From the NCBI RefSeq assembly GCF_001039355.2, contig NW_019774192.1, positions 187,523 through 251,522 on the forward strand: DNA of 64,000 bases. Direction: 5' to 3'. Made by a program: the position numbers and the translations under genes. Below, piece by piece: positions 48,581 to 62,300 of this stretch (positions are counted from its first letter, which is position 1; each line of letters begins with the position of its first letter). Origin of the DNA: Lingula anatina (taxonomy: Eukaryota > Brachiopoda > Lingulata > Lingulida > Lingulidae). The notes beneath the pieces are model-generated. The model did not search any database and was not told the DNA's origin. It worked only from the letters and a program-made list of their open reading frames with translations.

Positions 48581-49144
48581 CATTTATATTTGAAACAGTT
48601 ATCCTTAAAAAATGCCCAGCAGAGTGAATTCCTTGAATTGAAAAATTAACATATCGAATGACAAACAATGCACCGCATTTCTGGTTTACATTCTTCTTTA
48701 TTGAATCAACCCAGTGATTAAAACGAGACTTAATTACTAATATAGTTGATTAAAGGGATGGTGATGCCTCTAGAACGAGACATTTCAGTACACGCATTCA
48801 CACGCACACGCACACACAGTCGGAGAGAGAGAAAGAGAGAGAGAATCACTCACTAGTTACTAAATGGGACATCATATTATTTGCATTACTGTGTATAGAT
48901 TATATTCCGTAGGCCCATAAAGTGACCATAACTTTGTGATAAAACTATACTGAGCAATAAAACCGAAGTTGACTGACCTCAAATAACAGAGAGATGCAAG
49001 TGAAGAGTTATTTGTGCAGTAAGTTTCGGTGTAAAACACTCTTCTACACATACTTAATATCAAATGACGCAGGATTGTTCTTATGCGAGCGCATGGTGGG
49101 CACAATGATAGAATGTCATATGACTCATATCTATCAAATATCTG

Positions 49145-50164
49145 TCAAAAATGCAGCTTTTCAGTCCTGTAACTGTCAGGGAGATCGTATTTCAATTTCA
49201 ATTCAAAGAAATTTCCATATCCATAATGTTGGATCGGCATTTTGCATTCCACGTCGATCATCTTAGCAAACTTTGGCGAAATTGAAGGTATCCATTTGTA
49301 AGCAGTCTGAACTGGGTCGACGCGGGATGTCCCATAGGGACCGTTGTCAACATTGGACGAGGTGCTATTCCGAACCCAGTCTCGAACCACTGAGGGCATC
49401 GGTTGTTCAAGAAATTTGTAAACCTCTACGGCTTTGGCCATTGGATCTTGTACCATATCTTCGTAACGAAGATCTTGAATTCTTTCCGGAAATTTTGATT
49501 TTAATTTGATGTAAGATTTGATATTGTCTTCCATGGCGCCACAAATACCTTTCACGTCAGCGTGAGGTCGTTCTTCCACTGGTTGGTTTTCGAATTGTCT
49601 GTAATAGGGGAACGTCTTCTCCATGGACAGGAGCATTGCTTAGTAAAAGAGAAAAAAAACGGATGAAAAAAAAGTGAGCAATGTAAAAAAAGCCATTTAT
49701 TTTCAATGGCGGACCCAGGCTCTTCCTCATTCTCGTTCTCAGTTTCGGAGGAAACTCCTCTCCCCCTTCCCCTTCCTAAAAGCAATCTGCAATCCATGTG
49801 TTCTACTTACTAATTTAGTAAAGTTCTCCTCTTATACTGTTTCATTTTTTCCAAGAAAAGAGAAACAAAGCTTGTTTACGGCCCCCCCCCCCCCGTCCAA
49901 CCCCACCCAAACCCTGGATCCCCCCATAATTTAGACAGATGAATACCTTCAGGTGACACACTTTAATGTTGATATGAAAATTTTGCAACCATCCTAGTGG
50001 ATGCACAGCATGACTTCATTCTGAAAAGTTGAAGAATGCTGATTTTCGGTCGTACATATGCCAGGTTCGTTCTAAATTAAATCTATCGTGTCTCTAGGCG
50101 AGCGATCTACATCAAAACAGATTTTTAGCTCTGGCAATTACTCTTAACGTTAATAACTTAAAAA

Positions 50165-50234
<70 letters not shown>

Positions 50235-51903
50235 TATTTTGGCTCAGGTAAAATCTGCTGAAGTGTAATTAAACGAAACATTGCAGATGTTATACATGTG
50301 CACGTATAACAAAAATACTTGATTGATTTGCTTTTAGGTTGGGGGGAGGGGAGATCGATTTGAAATCCATAATATTTTCACAAGTTTATCGTATTATTAT
50401 GAGCAATAAAACGTACATCTTGATGGACTCACCTCGTGGGTCACGCACCAAATGCAAAACTTTCAACGACGGGTTCTTTGTAAGTAGTTCCTCCGCCATT
50501 TCAATTTTCATGCGGAGAGTTTTAAAGGCGACTATGCTGGCGTTGTGACACGCAGATAATAATAACGGGACGCAAGAAGCGTCATCTTTGCCAGATGTGA
50601 TGCATGTTTTGTAAGATGTCAGCTGCTTGTGTCTTCCCTCGTCTGTAAAAGACATATGGGTCGGGGGGTCTGGGGCTAATATCTGTAATGGTACCTCAGA
50701 AAATCTGCAGTTTAAAAAACTATCTGCAATCTGTGTGATCATTGGGAGTATGTTATCCTTGCTTGATAAAATTCTGAAAAGAAGATATGACTAGGTGAAT
50801 TAAAAAGTTTTAAGGAGATGCGCCTGACCATTTATGTATCTCTGGGAATTTTTAGAAATTATACCACAGTACATGTACATACGGACACACGTTTTGAGAT
50901 TGACTAGCCTGGTAAATTCTACTCATGACGATATCAATGAGAAACTAAGAATAAGAAATTTCCTGTTTTTATTTTAATTATTATTATTATTATTATTTTA
51001 TTTTTTTTTTTGAGAAAGGTATTGTATATAAATTGGTGTTATAGGGAGAGTAACATATCAACTTGACAGAAAATGTCTTGCTATGTAAAGGTCTTAAGAG
51101 TATGCCTTTAAACTTATTCTTATCCTTCTTAATATTCTACCAATATTCTAGATAAAATATGTTCAAAGCGCTACCTAAACGTGTTAGGTGGATAGCGCAG
51201 TATCTTGCTCCTGACAAGATGTCGCTTTAACGATTGGAATGGCTCAAAATAATAAAAAGCGTTGGGGTTGTAGTCAAACAAGTGCCCAAACCACGTGGAC
51301 CCGGTTCTTCCGTACGTCATCAGGATCACTTTGTCCGCTGATACATTCTGAGAACCTGAAATGATAAATGTTACTCAATACAATACTACACCATGCAATA
51401 CAAAACAATGGGATGCAAATCAGTGCAATACAACACAACACAATACATAACAATACAATGCTTTCGTGCATGGTGGTTTTGTAGTATGCCATCAAATATA
51501 TTAATTACTTTATATCCTAGCTGCATTAACACAAAACATCAGGTTTCGTCTCCCCCATTAACCCTATTCACAAAAACATATTGTAGAAATATAAGGCTAC
51601 GCAAGGCCGGTTTTCAAGGTTAACGAGGTCTCAGCCGCACTCAGGTATACCTGTAGGCCTAGGTAAAGTTCACTTATTACCTGTGATATCCTGTGTAATT
51701 TTCCCAGTGTCACCATCGTCATATATCCGTTTATCGACTGTCTGATTCCTTGGAGTGGGCCGGATGTGGATATTGTCGTTCTCCGCAGGAAGGAGGAAGA
51801 CAGTATTCCACCCCAGGAAACCTCTGTATATTAAAGCCAACATGAAGACAGACGAAAGCACCATAAAAATTGTCTTCGTTACTGACCTCCATTTCCATGC
51901 CAT
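49145..51903 (-). CDS. ST3: Golgi carbohydrate sulfotransferase
   Basis: Four exons, 412 residues: 51681-51903, 51175-51355, 50433-50773, 49145-49638, in phase. Very close to ST2 throughout, with the same exon lengths except exon 1 (6 bases longer). Anchor about residues 10-30, PAPS loop GRTGSTWFG, 3'-phosphate motif LVRDPRG, then LRYEDMVQDP, FLEQPMPSVVRDW, GTSR, TAYKW. Predicted glycan sulfation in the Golgi from PAPS. The conserved catalytic motifs in both copies suggest that both are functional. Confidence 0.88.
50169..50232. repeat. (TA)n microsatellite
   Basis: About 30 TA units in ST3 intron 3. Confidence 0.95.
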
Positions 51904-52560
51904 ACTCTATCCACGGGTTGACCAATAAGATAATAGACTAAAACCCTTGGCTGATTCAAAGTATTCAATATAGAGTCGTTACTGGTACAGTGTATGCCAA
52001 CACCATAACTGAGCCAAATATGAAATCGACCTCAAAACGTGCACTTAAGCATCATTTACGTTTTCGTCTAATTGAAATCCACAGTAATATAAAGGTTAAT
52101 GTCTTAGACGTCTTGACGCGATCTAGAAGTAATAGAATTTAACACTTTGTTCGCCCCGCTTTGACGGCTCAAATACCGGATAAATACCGGCATTACTTGC
52201 GTGGCGTACATGTACCAGAGGACCGATATTGTACATGCAGTACAATGAGTTTTAATTGGAATAAGACAGAAGACAGACAAAATTCAATAAGCTCAATACT
52301 CGTATATGTGTGCATATATCTTTATTCAATGCTCTCTGTCGTGATTTTTGAAGCTTCTTTGATAAACCTCCATTTGATAATACAACACCAGCACATGTAG
52401 CCTCCTGGGATAGGGTGCAGACATTAAATTAGTTTTATAGGGTCGAAATCAGATTGTTCAAAGGGATGAAGTGAGGACCTGCTTTATCCCAATTATGGTC
52501 ATGAAAGAATTTTCAAATTCGAGTGTGATAATCAGTGGAAAAAAACATCAAAGTACTTGA

Positions 52561-55036
52561 ATTTTAAATAATCCGTTTTCATCCGAGAGGCAGCGGCCTG
52601 CAATTGCATGTTTTGTACGGACGTACACTTTACAATACTACAAATTCAGCTTCATTGTTTTAAATAAGGCAAATTAAGTTCATGTTCCATACACGGGTTT
52701 ATTGATATCGCTTCCATATTCACAATTTTGTTGATTTGGAATTTCAGAATGTTAAAGGTAACGTTTTTGTATTTAACAAAGTGCAAATGTAATACGCGTA
52801 CCTTTTTTTTAGTATTTATTTTATCAAACACTGCATCTTTTATTATTTTATTATTAAAGGGTTGGAAAGCCACAGCTTATAGCAATACTTTCTCTACACA
52901 ATCAACGCATTTACATTCAGATTTTGCTCTAACCTTGCAATTACAACATATTAGACAAATAATGATTTTATAATGCTAACCAAATTCTTCAAGAGGACCA
53001 TCTTTGAAGCGTAAATAGCGTAATTGTTTTGTCTGAGATCACAATCATTGCCATACGATGTGGGAAGAACATGCCATGGGCAGCAATTAAGATATTATCA
53101 GTAACATTTATCGGTATATATTCATGTAATGGGGACAGTTAATTGGTCAATTTTAATTCTGGATACTCGGTTATCTGTATTAATTTATCAGAGATTTTTG
53201 GTTGGACCTTCAAATATCCCCACGGACTTTAATTAAAATGCTTCAAAACAAAACAACATCATCAATTTATTCTTTTATTCTTAAGCCACATTTATCATTT
53301 GAAACTGCATAAAATATAAAAAAGGAAAACTGTGAATGAAAAACATAAACGTGGATGGTATTGATAGTCAACATTTTCTTATACATAAAATACCCATTTA
53401 TCATTTTGATGATAAACCTCTCTGTTTACTACAAGGGAGTTTCCATTTTTCTGATTAAGATTCCTGCAGGGTCGACCGTCTTCAGAAAGCAATCGCACGT
53501 GACAACACGTCTGCACGATGTTTTATTGGCTCAGAATAGCGAGTAAGGTTTGGGTAAGGTTTCTTAAGCCGAAGATCTCGTGTTCATCGGTCAAAAGAAA
53601 AACTCGTTTATTGCCAATAGGCATTAATCAAAATATCACTGTTATGATATAAGCTGAAGTTAATACATCCACATGTAATCAAGTAAGCAATGTAAGTTTT
53701 GAAAAAGTAACAATTCCCATAGCGTTAATCAAAGTATGTAAACTCATGCAGTTCTAGTAAATGCAATGAATTAAGGCAACTTAAACGGAAATATTTGCAT
53801 TGCCTATAAATTTTGCCAAAACGCTTTAAGTTTATCATATAGTGCTTAATGAAAATTCAGAGTGTGAAAAATTTTTTAACGTTCATCGAAGTTTGAGTAT
53901 TAAATAAAAGATATCTGCAGCAGGTGAATCGAGTGACCCGCACCCGATAAAAAGTGCCTATAAACATAAGTAGATAGTAAATATTGTGTTCTTCAACTCT
54001 GTGAATCTTTAAGTATATGCCATTCAGTAAAAATAATTGAAAGCAAATAAGAATAAACCGAGCTATATGCATGTTCTGGCTTTGCCTTTGCCTTGATAAT
54101 TAAAGTAATTCATTCAAAAGTTAATGTGTCCAGGTTCACCGTTATTTACTACTCACGCGTACACTTCATCCAAACATTGGTTTTGTGACAACATAATAAT
54201 ACACCATCAATTGGCTAACCTTTGCGTAGGTCATTCATCTTAAGCATTTATACAGAATATCAATTAGATTAATTTTAGCAGAATGTTTTTTTTTTAATTT
54301 AGTCAGTGACTTATACATGTCTACTGCCAAATCAAGCGACGATTCTGAAAAGCAATTGGTAAGAACAAAATCACCCAAAAGCAGGGACTCCCTTGATAAA
54401 CGATAATCCTATACATACAAAATTTATAGATTTGATGATTCAGCTGCTTTAAAGCGTCGTATTTAAAGCATCTTTTATAATCTATTGCTTATAATATAAA
54501 TAATCAGCCTTTGCTGAAGAATACTAAATGTTTACGCTTATTCAACACACCGCTAGCGACCTGATCAGAAAATGAAACGGACTGCAATTAAATGTGAAGC
54601 ATATAATATCGCAAAATGAGATTTTCGGTCTTGGAGGATATCTCAAGAGTATTAAAATTGTATGTGTTGTCGTAAGATTCATTGTTTGCTTGATGCTAAT
54701 AAATAATAATTCAGTAATTTTGTGCACAACCATATTTATAAAGTTCATAGTGTAGATTTAACAGCACCCTTGGTTCTTTAGGGGTCACGTAAATATGGAG
54801 TGACCTTTTGATAATATTATTGAAATTCTATCATCTTGAGTTGCCTTATTTCTCCACCACATACGTTTGCTCTTTCTCCTATAGAACCTTTAAAGGTTTT
54901 GAAAAGCAAATGCGCTTCTCAGCGCTGAATTTTCGGAATTCTCCGTGACGCGGAAAAGACCGACCGATACGGAGATTCCCGAGCAATAATGGTTCCGAAC
55001 TAGTGCCCATGAAAGGTCTTGTAATGCATTTGTGCT
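52561..55036. other. Spacer and 3' flank of the CUB receptor gene
   Basis: No gene recognised in the short open frames. The right part should contain the 3' UTR of the minus-strand CUB receptor gene. Confidence 0.45.
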
Positions 55037-56290
55037 TCATTTACTGCCCTTTGAGGGTTCGCCATTGGCCATGTTTGCCTTTTCCTTTCCGTAAATTGGA
55101 TTGTTGAAGGAGTTCTTTTTATCCAGCTCTGGAATGCTCTCGTAAATATTCTCGCTGAAAATAAATAAATTAATTAATTAATTAATAAGTTGTGAGGACA
55201 ATAAAGAGAAAAACTGAACGAAGAGTAAAGTTAAGTGATGTTCTTATCGACAATTACACACAAAACAGGCATATATAGACTTCGTTGATAAATAAAAACT
55301 AGTGGCCGAGCAGCAAAAGGAATCACAGCGTTGTATAATACACTTAACTACACGATCAAAGTCGAATCACAATTGTCGTTCTTTTCAGTTATTTTTTAAA
55401 GCAAAGGTAGGCAATGTGATATAAATGTATGCCTGAGATAAAGTTGGAACTGAACATGAGAGGTATCACACCCAATAGGCCTACAAATTAAATAACAGAT
55501 TTCTATCAAAACAAATCAGTCATTTTTCAAACGTAATTTTTCAAACGTTCTTATAAACGACTGCTCCAAATATCTGCTAACTCAAACACCTCTTTTACGA
55601 AAATCAAAATCAAATCCCATTCCACGTTTTTGTGGTCTTTTTACGTCAACATTTTTAGAGGGACGACTTACTTTCTCTCTCCATACGGCTGCATAGCCGC
55701 AGTCTCATCAGCGGGCGCATCGTATGGTGACTCACTGGAAAAGGGAAACAGTCCGTTTTGAAGTAAAAAATAGTAGTGATCGTTTTTCATGCCATGCTTT
55801 ATACTTATGCTTAAGACTGACCAGACCAACATAGGGCGCATTCAGAACAATTTGATCTGCGAACTAACAGATCCACGGATCAAATATGGCGCCACCCACT
55901 TGAAAGCGTGTGGAGATTTAATTGCTCTGCCCCTGCTGGAAAGGCACGTGTGGGGGTGCGGGAATCTATTGTCAAGTGAGCGCCATATTTGATACCTGGA
56001 CTAATCAGTCCGCGAATCAACATTATTGTGAATGTTCTGATACATTCCAACCAAACAAAAAACATTTCTATATATCAATCAGCCAACATAGGCCTGTCAA
56101 ACAATGGCGGATACTTTGGTTTACAATAAAGAAAAAAATATATTATACATGTCATGAGATGCTGTCTTCAAAATACATACACAAAGAAAACCTCTCATCC
56201 TCCTTATAATACATGTGTTGTCTTTTAAAAGTACATTTAAAAGAAAGACAAACGGGCACGGATACATACAAGTGCACACTTACACAAGGC

Positions 56291-56329
<39 letters not shown>

Positions 56330-59300
56330 TGTGCGCGTGTGTATGGCTAAAAACTTTTGAAAAATTACAAGAAGTCCGATATCATGGCTTTTTGATTACT
56401 ATTCAAAACGGTTAGGAATACCGTAGCCCTCGTTTTTTATTTATTATCTTTATTTATGTATTTATTTATTTCTTGCCGCTTTATTGTATCTTGGTGTGTA
56501 TTTTAATTTATATCAGTTAACTTTACATAATTACCTGTCTCCTCGATAAAGCGTTACATTTTCTCCACTGTACAGATATCTGTCTTGGTTTCTCGTTTGT
56601 CTCCTCCTAAAATAATAATACATTTTAGAATGACCGCTCCCGCTTCACAACTTGGATCATAAATTAAATTAAAGATTGCTATTATATTCAACTCGGATAA
56701 GTGCAGCTAGGGCGTCGCATCAATAAAATTATTTTTAAAGATAAAAAGAAAATAATCAACAATACGTGCATTTTTTTTCGGGGAAGAATATAGATAAAGT
56801 AAAGCAGGGATAAGGTGTAAAGCAGGGATTAGCAGAAAAAATAAGAATGAAAGAAAACCTGGTGCAACTATACTCTACTATACTAACATGCATACTAGAA
56901 TAAAACAGCGCAATAACCTTTCTACATCAACCTTTCTACATCAACGCAGCATTGGTTAGATTGTTACAAAACTCTATGCATTTTCAACACTGTGAATGAA
57001 CTTTGAACTTGAACTCTATGCCGCATTTCCATAGACACCATCGGTCTACGCAGATCGATCCAAATCTGCAGGGGGTCTCGATGTGTGCAATCAAATTAAC
57101 CAAATGACATGAAAATTTAAATCGCCCTTTAAGCTACTATTAGTATTTTTGATCGTGTATTAATGCACAACTTGAGATAGCTCAATGTTCAAGCTGAATG
57201 TTATATCCCGTTAGCATCGTGATGCTTAATGGACCACAGAAGAACAACCTTAGGATCTGGGCCTAATAGAAGCTGGAAATGGTGGAAATGCCCCCAGTTT
57301 GCAAAATGCCAGATGAAGAAATAGATTAAATTAAGTAGACCTGCCTGCCTAAGACTCAGTTAAAGATAGAATACAAAAGGGCGGAATCTGCATTACAACA
57401 CGCATCAAATAAAACCCGCATTCTTCCTTCATGAGCACAGGTAAGACAGACAAAGCCCCGATTCTCATAGACACAATCAGTCTCCGTGGATCGACCAAAC
57501 TCTGCAGACTCTCGCTAAGTGCAATCAGTTTAACTGCCAGCCTAATCCCCTCCTGTTTCTCACGTACTCGTATAATCACAACTTGTTCTGTATTCTACTG
57601 AACGCCAGGAGGAGGTGTGTCATTCACTTAAGCTGATTGCAATCAGTGAGAGTCCCCACAGAGCTGGGTCGATCCAGGCAGAACGATGGCATCTATGGGA
57701 ATGGGGCCTTACACCGTTGCACGACCATTACAATATTAATATTTATGTTAAAGAAGTCAGTGACTGATAGATGACACTTGTGGATTTGTTAGAAAATTTA
57801 TAACGGCCTTTTGTCAGCCTGTCCATAAATAATACCCGTACATCACCTTATTCTGATCAATGATTAAATATACGCGGCATATTAATAAATGAAGCTTCAC
57901 TTCGTAAATGAAGTTAAAATGAAAGGTAAATGCATATACACTTGTCCAAGGTGGATTGCACTGGCGTTTGTGTTAATGTTTATTTGTTTGTACTGTATAC
58001 GAGAAAACGTGTACACATCCCAAGCAGGTTTCTTGCCTGACTCAAGCAGATACAGAGAATCGGTCAAAGGTATGTTTAATATTGCTCTGTAATATATATC
58101 TACAGAGGGGTAACAAATTTATTGGATCATCTGTGAGAAATTGCACCATGTGGCATTGCTCACGTAACCAGTGACGACTCTTCATCCATGTGTTATCGAA
58201 TGTTTTTTCAAATGTTTTGCAATTTCTGTCAAGTTTCTTCTATGGTGAAAAAACGGGAGCTCACGTGAACACAGAAAAGAAATTGTATCTCTGAGTGAGG
58301 ATTGTGTAGATGTCCCCAAGATGTGTCTGGTCAGACTGTATAGACAAAATACATTAGCATGCGTTTTAAGGGCATACCACTCGTCTTTAAACCTGTAGTA
58401 AAATATACTAACTTAACATAATAGCTTTTCAATAAAACACCAATTGCAAAACCAAATAAACCCATCTGTTGTCCATCTTCAAGCAAAATGATGCAAGACT
58501 TTTGTCACCCTTCTGTACTACTGAGTATCCATTGTGTCATGTCAATCTGAACTGACCATCAACAGTAAAAAAAAAAAATACCCACAAACAAGTAATTACT
58601 ATGTATAAACAAAACTAATTAATGTGTATAAACAAAACCTGGTTGATTCTTGAAAGAGAGCTCTTATCTAAGTTGGGCAGGCAAATATCAGTCGAGGAAA
58701 TATTAGTTCAATCTTAAGTTCCACTTTTACACCAACTAAGACTTTTCAACTAATCTATATTCTATTGCAATCTATCTATACGTAGCATCTAAAACTCATG
58801 ATTTAAGAAAATGGGAAATATCCGGGTTTTTATTTTTACATTTAGGCGTACATGTGCTTTTTCATATTTCAGATGTCAAGAAAAACACAGGGAAACAAGT
58901 GATTATCTTAACATACGCCAGATCGGGTTCGTCTTGGCTTGGAAACCTTTTCAACTACAACCCCAGCGCCTTCTATTACTTTGAGCCTCTATGGGCAGTG
59001 GAATGGCTATTAAAGTACAACCTTTTTCCGGGCTCATCACACAAAAACGGGTAAGATAAATAATAATTTATTATTGTGATATTATCGTTGCACTGGTATA
59101 TTTATTTAAATGCTGATAATTAGCATTCGTGGATAAGGTGACACCAAGTGATCAGTTTTTTCCAAGATGGCTGACGGGTAATCAGAGAATGTTCCATGTT
59201 ATAACTTCCAGGCTTGCCCCTCGTCCATTGCAAGAGATGCCAAAGGTGAAAGAAATCTTAACAGACTTTCTCAACTGTAGATTCAGTGAGGTTCCTATAT

Positions 59301-62300
59301 CGATTCTCGCCCCAGTACCTCCGTATCACAAATGGTTCACTGTAGATGACAGACATCACCATTTGGGAAGCTTTAAGGCGTGCATATTAAACAAAACTGA
59401 CGACAGGCCCTGCCGACCACTCTTAACACGTGCGTGCCGCAATGCCAGTATCGTGGCATTCAAAACTATCAGAATGACCTTGCGGATGACGGAGGACATT
59501 TTGGATAAGAACCCGGATCTAAACATATTGCATTTGGTACGAGATCCTCGAGGTAAGTTGATTTTGAATACCGAACTATTTGAATTTAGGATATTATATT
59601 TAAAGTATATGTAAAGCAAAACAATCATGCAATGCGCAGGTTAGGGAATGAATTAAAATAAACGTATTTAACATTCTAAAGAACAACTATGTGATAATTA
59701 TAGAACAAATCTGAGATTTTAAAAAGTTTTCATTGTGTTCTTGTCATAACATTCCATAATATTTTATGCGTCAGTTTAACTCAGAGAGTATATAATATTT
59801 TATAATCTGAAATAATTGATTGTGTAATCTAATTCTTGATTTTTTTTAGGTGCCATGTGGTCAAATTTCAATGCATTTCTTCGTGGCCAAAATAGCTGGG
59901 AAAATACAGTCGCGGCCTTTAAAAAAACAACAGACGAACACTGCCAAAACTTAACAGACAACATAAAAACCCGTCTTGAACTAGAAGGGAGGTTCCCAGG
60001 CAGAATCATTGACATCCGGTACGAAGACACCGTCAAAAATCCTCTGCGAGAAGCGGTGAATTTATATCAATTTTTAAGACAACCGATGCCCGAGGTGCTT
60101 AAAGAGTGGGTGATTAACAGCACAACAGCCCGGTACGACAACGGATGGTACGGTACATCCCGCTCACGCCCTATCCACACTGCCTACCAGTGGATACACA
60201 CCATGGACCGCTGGGCTTTGGAGATAGTGGAGAAGGCCTGCTCTCATGGGATGCAGCACTTCCGCTACATACCATTTGCCAATCTCACGGTAAAATATGA
60301 TGAACTGTTATCACAACTTGAATAAGGGACAAAAATGAGACATATTCAGCCCAAGCTTCAGAAAGGTTACGACGTGTAATGTTCAATGCTCAGTCATGTT
60401 GTGTTCAAAGGAAGGCACATCAAAAAGTAAATACAAACGTATACTGAGTTACGAACATCCTTGACACAGTCTATCATCATGTTAGAACATTTTGAAAGTC
60501 TCACGGTTAGGCGGCTGGGGGTATTTATTTCACATACAGTAGGCCTAATAAAGACCTCATTCGTTTCAAAAGCATATAGCAAAGGAGAGTTGCGTTTTTC
60601 CCCCTACCTCGCACACGGATAATGGCCTGTAAATCATGCAAATTTAATAGCAACCTGGCAACTGAGGAATGTTAAAGAAACATTAAGTGATAATTGGTTA
60701 TTTTCAGGTTATGGCCAACATTAAATGTACTAGTAGATTATATTCACATATAACAGTCATATTTATAAAGAATATATGAGAAACCAATAGCCAAACCATA
60801 TTTAAGTGGCAGAACAGAGATTAGAGAATCCGTAAGGTATTGTGCACTCACTCGTCTTTCGGCTCTTTTGGAAGCTTTCTTCTCCTGTAAAACATTTATG
60901 TTATGTAGAATTAACCAGATTTTCTTGACGGGCGATTTGAAATCTTTGACATAAATGATATCAATGATTGAGCCATACATAACATACAAATTACAAATGC
61001 ATTACAAACAATTCTACTACAATGACATGCATGGTGCCATGGAGAAGACATAAAACATACATTACTCTATCGTATATGATAATTAGAATGCCATGCATAA
61101 CAAATCCATACTGCTCAGCACCATGACAACTGCCGGCTATAGACAGAACATGTTCAATCAGGGTGTAAACTAATGTGCCATGCAAAAACACAGAATATGA
61201 AAAATGCTGAAAGAAACATAAATAAAACAGAGCGAAAATGCACGTTCAGTATCAGAGAGGCGTAGCTGCCTCCCGGGTGTGTACCACCATGCAATTTGGA
61301 AGATACTTCAAAGGCATTTTTTGGGTAAAAACAAAACTGACACCCAGTGTCAATTGCAGCGGAGAGAGGCAGATAAATAAATAAATAAATAAATAAATAA
61401 ATGAATAAATATCTACATACTAGCATAAAAATATAAACGCAAAACAAATAAAAGTCCATATATAAAGATGGCTTACCTATATATAATGACCACAATCAGG
61501 ATGACCACTGCGATGAGTAAGGCCACTAAAGCCACTCCTATGATCCATGTCATGTCTCCGCCGCCAGCTTCTTGTATCTGGGAGTCAGTCTTTGAAACTG
61601 CGCGGAAAAAAAGAACTTCATCTTACTTAACTGTTTAATTTATTTAAACTTATTTAACTATTTAATTTGCTATCTCTTTGGATCAACTGTCGGACTTAAA
61701 TGCCTATGACAGTCATAAAAGACGCTTAAGCCAGCGTTTTTCTCGGCCCAAATTTGAATCTTGTGCCAAACAGAACATTTATTAAGCCAACCAAACATTG
61801 TGCAAGCGGACAGCATAATTATGCAGCTTCATGAAAGGAAAGTTGAACAACAATGTGCCTCATAATGAGAATTTTATTTTACTTGTGTCATTTTATTTCT
61901 TCAGACTTAATTAGATACACAAACTTACGAAAAAAACTCACCTGCATCGCTTTTTGGCGGATTGACAATTTCCTTTTCATCTTTTGGTACAAACTGGATC
62001 ACTATTTTAGACTCATCCGGCTTCTTTGTCGTGGTTTGCGTCACCTCCGGGAGTTTTTCACTCGGCTTGCGCGTTGATGGGTTTTCATCAGGTATCTCAT
62101 AGTTGGATATAAAATGATAGGTGGCGTTGAATCCCTTTCGCTCACCCTGTGGATCTGAGGAAAATTCTACGAGAAGGTTGCTGCCAGTGGACATGAGAGA
62201 GAAGGGGGCCCGGGCACCACAATAGATGCCCAGGCGTTTGTTGGAGTTGCTTGAACCGTCGTACACCGCCACGTAGTCGAACCTGAGGGGAGAAGCAGAA

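Larger units (their letters stand above)
48580..52560. repeat. Segmental tandem duplication, unit with ST3
   Basis: Counterpart of 42650-47300. The text near 48510-48600 also resembles 52650-52740, so the repeat unit boundary recurs beyond ST3's 5' end. Confidence 0.75.

Noticed and set aside
55789-56065. Open frames on both strands near 55.9 kb
   Set aside because: They are produced by the arms of a foldback MITE inside a CUB-gene intron.
61154-61495. Minus-strand hydrophobic frame of 113 codons
   Set aside because: It crosses the (AAAT)n repeat and lies in the CUB-gene intron just after the transmembrane exon. No conserved pattern.
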